64,000 bases of DNA, from contig NZ_BCRG01000006.1 of the NCBI RefSeq assembly GCF_001552475.1, forward strand, positions 1 through 64,000, written 5' to 3'. The notes under the pieces are model-generated. The model saw only the letters and a program-made list of their open reading frames with translations. It made no database searches and had not been told where the DNA came from. Of this stretch, positions 60,105-64,000 are shown in pieces (position 1 is the first letter of the stretch; every line of letters starts with the position of its first letter). The translations under genes were made by a program, and so were the position numbers. This DNA comes from Microbacterium oleivorans NBRC 103075. GTDB lineage: Bacteria; Actinomycetota; Actinomycetes; Actinomycetales; Microbacteriaceae.

Positions 60105-61432
60105 TGGATTACGTCATGTTGGGCGTGGGGCTCCTGCTGACCGTGGGAACCGGTCTCTTCGTCGCGAGTGAGTTCGCCCTCGTCAACCTCGACCGCGCAG
60201 ATCTCGAAGCGCGCCGCGCCGCCGGCGAGACCCGGCTGTCGCTGACGATCAATGCCCTGCGCATCACGTCGACGCACCTGTCGAGCGCTCAGCTCGGCAT
60301 CACGCTGACGACCCTCCTCACCGGTTACACGATGGAGCCGGCGCTCTCGAACCTGCTCGACCCGGTGTTCGAATCGTGGGGCGTGCCGGAAGCGGCATCC
60401 CGCCCCATCTCGACCATCGTCGCGATGGCCACCGCCACGATCTTCTCGATGATCATCGGCGAGCTCGTGCCGAAGAACTTCGCGCTCGCGGTGCCTCGGC
60501 AGACCGCAAAGCTCGTCATGGGGTTCCAGACGGTCTTCACGACCGTCTTCCGTCCCGCGATCCAGCTGCTCAACGGCAGTGCGAACGCGGTGCTCCGCGG
60601 TATGGGCGTCGAGCCCAAGGAGGAGCTCTCCGGCGCGCGCACCGCTGAAGAGCTCTCGAGCCTCGTGCGTCGCTCCGCCAGCGCGGGCGTCCTCGAGAAG
60701 GACACCGCGTCGCTGCTCGACCGCACTCTCACCTTCTCGCGTCTCACGACCGCCGACGTCATGACCCCCCGTCCGAGCATCCACGCGGTCGCCGCCGACG
60801 ACAGCGTCGAAGACGTCGTGCAGCTCGCCCGTCGCACCGGCCACAGCCGGTTCCCCGTCTTCGGCGAGTCGATGGACGACATCACCGGCATCGTGCACCT
60901 CAAGCAGGCCGTCTCCGTGCCGCGCGAGCGCCGAGCCGATGTGCCCGCCGCGGCGATCGCCGAAGAGCCGCTGCGCGTGCCCGAAGCGGTCCACCTCGAC
61001 GGCCTGATGTCCGAGCTTCGATCCCGGGGCTATCAGATGGCTATCGTCGTCGACGAGTACGGCGGGACCGCGGGCGTCGTGACCCTCGAAGACCTCGTCG
61101 AGGAGATCGTCGGCGAAGTGCTCGACGAGCACGACCGCAACCGCGCGGGCGTCGTCCGAGGCAAGGGGTCGATCATCTTCCCCGGTGACCTCCGCCCCGA
61201 CGAGGTGCTCGACCGCACCGGCATCCGCGTACCCGAAGGCGATGTCTACGACACCGTCGGCGGCTTCATCATGGCCACGCTCGAGCGCATCCCCGCGGTC
61301 GGCGACGAGATCACCCTCGAGGACGGCACCATCTCCGTGCAGCGGATGGACGGTCGCCGCGTCGACCGCGTCAAGTTCGTGCCCGCTCCCGTGCCGGTCG
61401 GCGCCGAGACGGAAGGCGGTGAGCGCCGATGA
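60104..61432 (+). CDS. CNNM/CorC-type hemolysin family membrane protein, first of a pair
   Basis: Protein of 442 aa. A DUF21 membrane domain (about 1-190) has four hydrophobic segments and the family marker SEFALVN near residue 22 plus [14 protein letters not shown] (about 121-134). Two CBS domains (about 205-325) and a CorC_HlyC C-terminal domain (about 345-430) follow. Members handle Mg/Co efflux or Mg homeostasis; the hemolysin name is historical. ATG 60104 is six bases after the GGGGGTGA site; GTG 60101 directly before it is an alternative. Coupled to the leader ORF upstream and to the next gene (ATGA). Confidence 0.88.
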   Translation: MDYVMLGVGLLLTVGTGLFVASEFALVNLDRADLEARRAAGETRLSLTINALRITSTHLSSAQLGITLTTLLTGYTMEPALSNLLDPVFESWGVPEAASRPISTIVAMATATIFSMIIGELVPKNFALAVPRQTAKLVMGFQTVFTTVFRPAIQLLNGSANAVLRGMGVEPKEELSGARTAEELSSLVRRSASAGVLEKDTASLLDRTLTFSRLTTADVMTPRPSIHAVAADDSVEDVVQLARRTGHSRFPVFGESMDDITGIVHLKQAVSVPRERRADVPAAAIAEEPLRVPEAVHLDGLMSELRSRGYQMAIVVDEYGGTAGVVTLEDLVEEIVGEVLDEHDRNRAGVVRGKGSIIFPGDLRPDEVLDRTGIRVPEGDVYDTVGGFIMATLERIPAVGDEITLEDGTISVQRMDGRRVDRVKFVPAPVPVGAETEGGERR

Positions 61433-62481
61433 ACGATTGGGCAGGAATCGCGTGGCTCGTCGTCCTCCTCGTGGCGAACGCCTTCTTCGTCGGCGCGGAG
61501 TTCGCCGTCATCTCCGCGCGACGCTCGCAGATAGAGCCCCTCGCTGAGAAGGGCTCGCGCTCCGCCAAGACCGCCCTGTGGGCGATGGAGCACGCCACGC
61601 TCATGCTGGCGACCTGTCAGCTCGGCATCACGATCTGCTCGCTGCTGATCCTGAACGTGTCGGAGCCGGCCATCCACCACCTGCTGGCGGTGCCTCTCGA
61701 GGCCGTCGGCATCCCGTACGCCGTGGTGGACGTCATCGCCTTCGTCATCGCGCTGCTGCTGGTCTCGTACCTGCACGTCGTGTTCGGCGAGATGGTGCCG
61801 AAGAACCTCGCCTTCTCACTTCCCGATCGCGCCGTGCTGCTGCTGGCGCCGCCGCTCGTGTTCGTGTCGCGGGTCTTCCACCCGATCATCGTGGCGCTCA
61901 ACTGGATCGCGAACCACGTCGTGCGTCTCTTCCGCGTCGAGCCGAAGGACGAGGCCGCCTCGACCTTCACGCTGGACGAGGTCGCCACGATCGTGAATCA
62001 GTCGCGGATCGAGGGCGTGCTCGACGATGCGTCGGGTGCGGTCGCTGCCGCCGTCGAGTTCACGGACAAGAAGGCGAAGGATGTCGCGGTTCCGCTCTCG
62101 GAACTCGTCACCCTCCCCGAGAACACGACGCCCGACGAGATCGAACGAGCCGTCGCCCGCCACGGCTTCTCGCGCTACGTGATCGTCGACGACGAGGGCA
62201 TGCCGCTCGGCTACGTCCACCTGAAGGACGTGCTCCGTGCGACGGAGGGACCGGATGCCGAGGTGTCGGTCGAGCGTCCGATCAAGCCGAAGCGCATCCA
62301 CCACATGATCCCGATCAGCGAGGCCACCGACCTCGAGGACGCCTTGGCGCTCATGCGCCGCTCGAGCCGGCACCTCGCCCAGGTGCGCGACTCGGCGGGC
62401 GAGACGACGGCTGTGCTGTTCCTCGAGGACATCATCGAGGAGCTCGTCGGCGAAGTGCACGACGCGACCCGCCGCCTCTGA
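61429..62481 (+). CDS. CNNM/CorC-type hemolysin family membrane protein, second of the pair
   Basis: Protein of 350 aa, a paralogue of the preceding one. The DUF21 membrane domain (about 1-185) has GAEFAVISARRSQIE and VFGEMVPKNLAFSLPD; CBS domains cover about 205-345. It lacks the C-terminal CorC_HlyC domain, so it is about 90 residues shorter. The ATGA overlap suggests the two form a heteromeric transporter. Ends six bases from the convergent oxidoreductase gene. Confidence 0.87.
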   Translation: MNDWAGIAWLVVLLVANAFFVGAEFAVISARRSQIEPLAEKGSRSAKTALWAMEHATLMLATCQLGITICSLLILNVSEPAIHHLLAVPLEAVGIPYAVVDVIAFVIALLLVSYLHVVFGEMVPKNLAFSLPDRAVLLLAPPLVFVSRVFHPIIVALNWIANHVVRLFRVEPKDEAASTFTLDEVATIVNQSRIEGVLDDASGAVAAAVEFTDKKAKDVAVPLSELVTLPENTTPDEIERAVARHGFSRYVIVDDEGMPLGYVHLKDVLRATEGPDAEVSVERPIKPKRIHHMIPISEATDLEDALALMRRSSRHLAQVRDSAGETTAVLFLEDIIEELVGEVHDATRRL

Positions 62482-62487
62482 CGAGGC

Positions 62488-63561
62488 TCAGCGCCGGCGG
62501 GCGCGGAGGTACTGCGGCGGCCACAGCGTCGCGGCCTCCGCGTCGCCGAGCTCGTCCGCGGCATGGAGCGCGAAGTGCGGGTCGCGGAGCCACCCGCGCC
62601 CGATCATGACCGCATCGGCCAATCCGTCGCGCAAGACGGCTTCGGCCTGCGGGCCGTCGAGGATCTCGCCGACGGCGGTGACGAGCAGCCCGGTGCGCTC
62701 GCGGATGGTCGCCGCGAACGGCACCTGGTAGCCCGGACCGGTCGTGATCTGCTGGTGGGCGACGAGCCCGCCCGTCGACACGTCGATGACGCTCGCGCCG
62801 TGCTCACCGACCCACCCGGCGACGGTGGCGGTCTCTTCCACGCCCCAGCCGCCCTCGGCCCAGTCGGTCGCCGAGAACCGCACGGCGATCGTGCGGTTCG
62901 GCGCGGCATCCCGCACCGCCTCCACGACGCGCAGCAGCACCCGGGCGCGGTTCTCGAGCGAGCCGCCGTACTCGTCGGTGCGGGTGTTCGACAGCGGCGA
63001 GAGGAACTGGTGGAGGAGGTAGCCGTGCGCGGCGTGGATCTCGAGCAGGTCGAACCCCGCCTCGTCCGCTCGGCGCGCGGCCTCCCCGAACGCCGCCACG
63101 AGCGCGTCTATACCGTCGGCATCGAGCGCGACCGGCTCCGCGAAGCCCTCGTAGGCGATCGCGGAGGGGGCCACTGTCGTCCAGCCGCCGTCGGCGCGCG
63201 AGACGCTGCCGCGCGCGTCGTCGAAGGGTCGGTGCGTCGAGGCCTTGCGCCCCGCGTGGGCGAGCTGCACGCCGGCCAGGGCGCCGCGAGCGTGGATCAC
63301 CGCGACGATCGGGGCCCACGCATCCCGCTGCTCGTCGTTCCACAGGCCCGCGTCGTGCGCCGTGATGCGTCCCTCCGCGGTCACGGCCGCGGCCTCGGTG
63401 ATGACCATTCCGGCACCGCCCGTCGCGAACTGCGCGAGGTGCACGTGGTGCCAGTCGTTCGGCATGCCGTCGACCGAGGTGTACTGGCACATCGGCGACA
63501 CCCAGAGGCGGTTGCGGGCGGTCGCGCCGGTGAGTTCGAGGGGCGTGAACAGGAGGGTCAT
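62488..63561 (-). CDS. NADH:flavin oxidoreductase, old yellow enzyme family (YqjM type)
   Basis: FMN enzyme of 357 aa that reduces activated C=C bonds. Features of the YqjM-like class: SPMCQYTSVDGMPNDWHHVHLAQFA near the N-terminus (with the Cys that tunes the flavin), QLAHAGRKAS (about 98-107), EIHAAHGYLLHQFLSPLSNTRTDEYGGSLENR (about 171-202; His-x-x-His substrate pair) and MIGRGWLRDPHF at the C-terminus. The physiological substrate is unknown. ATG 63561 has GGAG eight bases upstream; an in-frame ATG at 63579 is less likely. Divergent from nnrD. Confidence 0.9.
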   Translation of the reverse strand: MTLLFTPLELTGATARNRLWVSPMCQYTSVDGMPNDWHHVHLAQFATGGAGMVITEAAAVTAEGRITAHDAGLWNDEQRDAWAPIVAVIHARGALAGVQLAHAGRKASTHRPFDDARGSVSRADGGWTTVAPSAIAYEGFAEPVALDADGIDALVAAFGEAARRADEAGFDLLEIHAAHGYLLHQFLSPLSNTRTDEYGGSLENRARVLLRVVEAVRDAAPNRTIAVRFSATDWAEGGWGVEETATVAGWVGEHGASVIDVSTGGLVAHQQITTGPGYQVPFAATIRERTGLLVTAVGEILDGPQAEAVLRDGLADAVMIGRGWLRDPHFALHAADELGDAEAATLWPPQYLRARRR

Positions 63562-63578
63562 GAGCGGACTCCGTCGCA

Positions 63579-63584
63579 TAGGGT
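63579..63584 (+). promoter_or_regulatory. Leaderless promoter -10 of nnrD
   Basis: TAGGGT followed by seven bases and ATG 63592, in the 30-base divergent gap. Confidence 0.45.
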
Positions 63585-63591
63585 GGGCGCC

Positions 63592-64000
63592 ATGGCGGCG
63601 CGGGAGTGGAACAGTGCGGACACGGCCGCAGTCATCACCGAGCCAACGGCGGACGACGACAAGTATTCCCGGGGGGTCGTCGGGATGCGGACCGGTTCGG
63701 CGGCGTTCCCCGGCGCAGCGGTCCTCGGAGTCGAAGCGGCGTGGCGCACCGGCGTCGGCATGGTCCGATACCTGGGCCCGTCGCGCGCGGCGGACTTCGT
63801 GCTCGCCCGCCGGCCCGAGACCGTGACCGCGGACGGTCGCGTGCAGGCCTGGGTGATCGGGTCGGGGACGGATGCCGCGCACCGCTCGGCCCTCGAGCTC
63901 GCCGCACTCCGCGGCATCCTCTCCGGCGACGAGCCGGTCGTCGTCGACGCGGGCGCCCTCGACCTCGCCGCACACGCCTCGGCACCGGTCGTGGCGACGC
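63592..64000 (+). CDS. nnrD: ADP-dependent NAD(P)H-hydrate dehydratase, N-terminal part
   Basis: The first 136 codons of a gene that continues past the window. The start MAAREWNSADTAAVI and the block DDDKYSRGVVGMRTGSAAFPGAAVLGVEAAWRTGVGMVRYLGP (about 21-63) are the ribokinase-like NAD(P)H-hydrate dehydratase signature; VIGSGTD and PVVVDAGALDL (the usual VLDADAL/GAL region) follow. The enzyme repairs damaged NADH and NADPH hydrates using ADP. The NnrE epimerase domain seen fused in many bacteria is absent from the N-terminus. Start after a leaderless -10. Confidence 0.85.
   Translation, partial: MAAREWNSADTAAVITEPTADDDKYSRGVVGMRTGSAAFPGAAVLGVEAAWRTGVGMVRYLGPSRAADFVLARRPETVTADGRVQAWVIGSGTDAAHRSALELAALRGILSGDEPVVVDAGALDLAAHASAPVVAT

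Overview
The window comes from a high-GC actinobacterium, most likely a Microbacteriaceae close to Microbacterium. The reasons are the strong GC bias, two WhiB regulators, the MtrA-MtrB-LpqB operon, the Kgd-type 2-oxoglutarate enzyme, heavy use of GTG starts, and many genes whose start codon lies 6-7 bases after a TAnnnT -10 element, which implies leaderless mRNAs. I saw no rRNA, tRNA, CRISPR array or insertion sequence, and no gene-free stretch longer than about 300 bases.

Region 1 (1-16.8 kb) is a cell-envelope polymer island. It has the end of an SH3b-repeat protein, a two-gene ABC exporter (TagG/TagH type), two large GT2 + glycerophosphotransferase fusions (880-885 aa), a shorter GT2 relative without the phosphotransferase domain, a protein with two glycerophosphotransferase domains in tandem, a cytidylyltransferase-dehydrogenase fusion expected to make CDP-ribitol, an acyltransferase, and two overlapping O-antigen-ligase-like membrane proteins. 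Together they suggest a polyol-phosphate (teichoic-acid-like) wall polymer.

Region 2 (16.8-41.3 kb) follows the conserved actinobacterial backbone known in Mycobacterium tuberculosis from Rv3260c to Rv3240c: manA, whiB2, DUF3499, the Rv3259-like protein, sahH, mtrA-mtrB-lpqB, comF-like, hpf and secA. A biotin-uptake cassette (bioQ-type TetR, bioY, ECF ATPase and ECF transmembrane subunit, with a two-site operator) and a furA-katG pair with a palindromic operator are set into it.

Region 3 (41.3-58.4 kb) continues the same backbone with local additions: an aminotransferase, the Rv3235-family protein, a small HTH protein, a SAF-domain protein paired with a CpaE/TadZ-like ATPase that has an unusual P-loop, pdtaS, whiB1, bcp, rsgA, aroA, a DUF3060 lipoprotein with a two-component system, sigH with its zinc anti-sigma factor, and kgd.

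Region 4 (58.4-64 kb) has guaB1, two overlapping CNNM/CorC-type membrane proteins preceded by a 22-codon proline-rich leader ORF that ends on the first start codon (TGATG), an old-yellow-enzyme-type oxidoreductase, and the start of nnrD. The leader ORF, and a sigH promoter that places an alternative ATG at the leaderless distance, are the most interesting regulatory observations.
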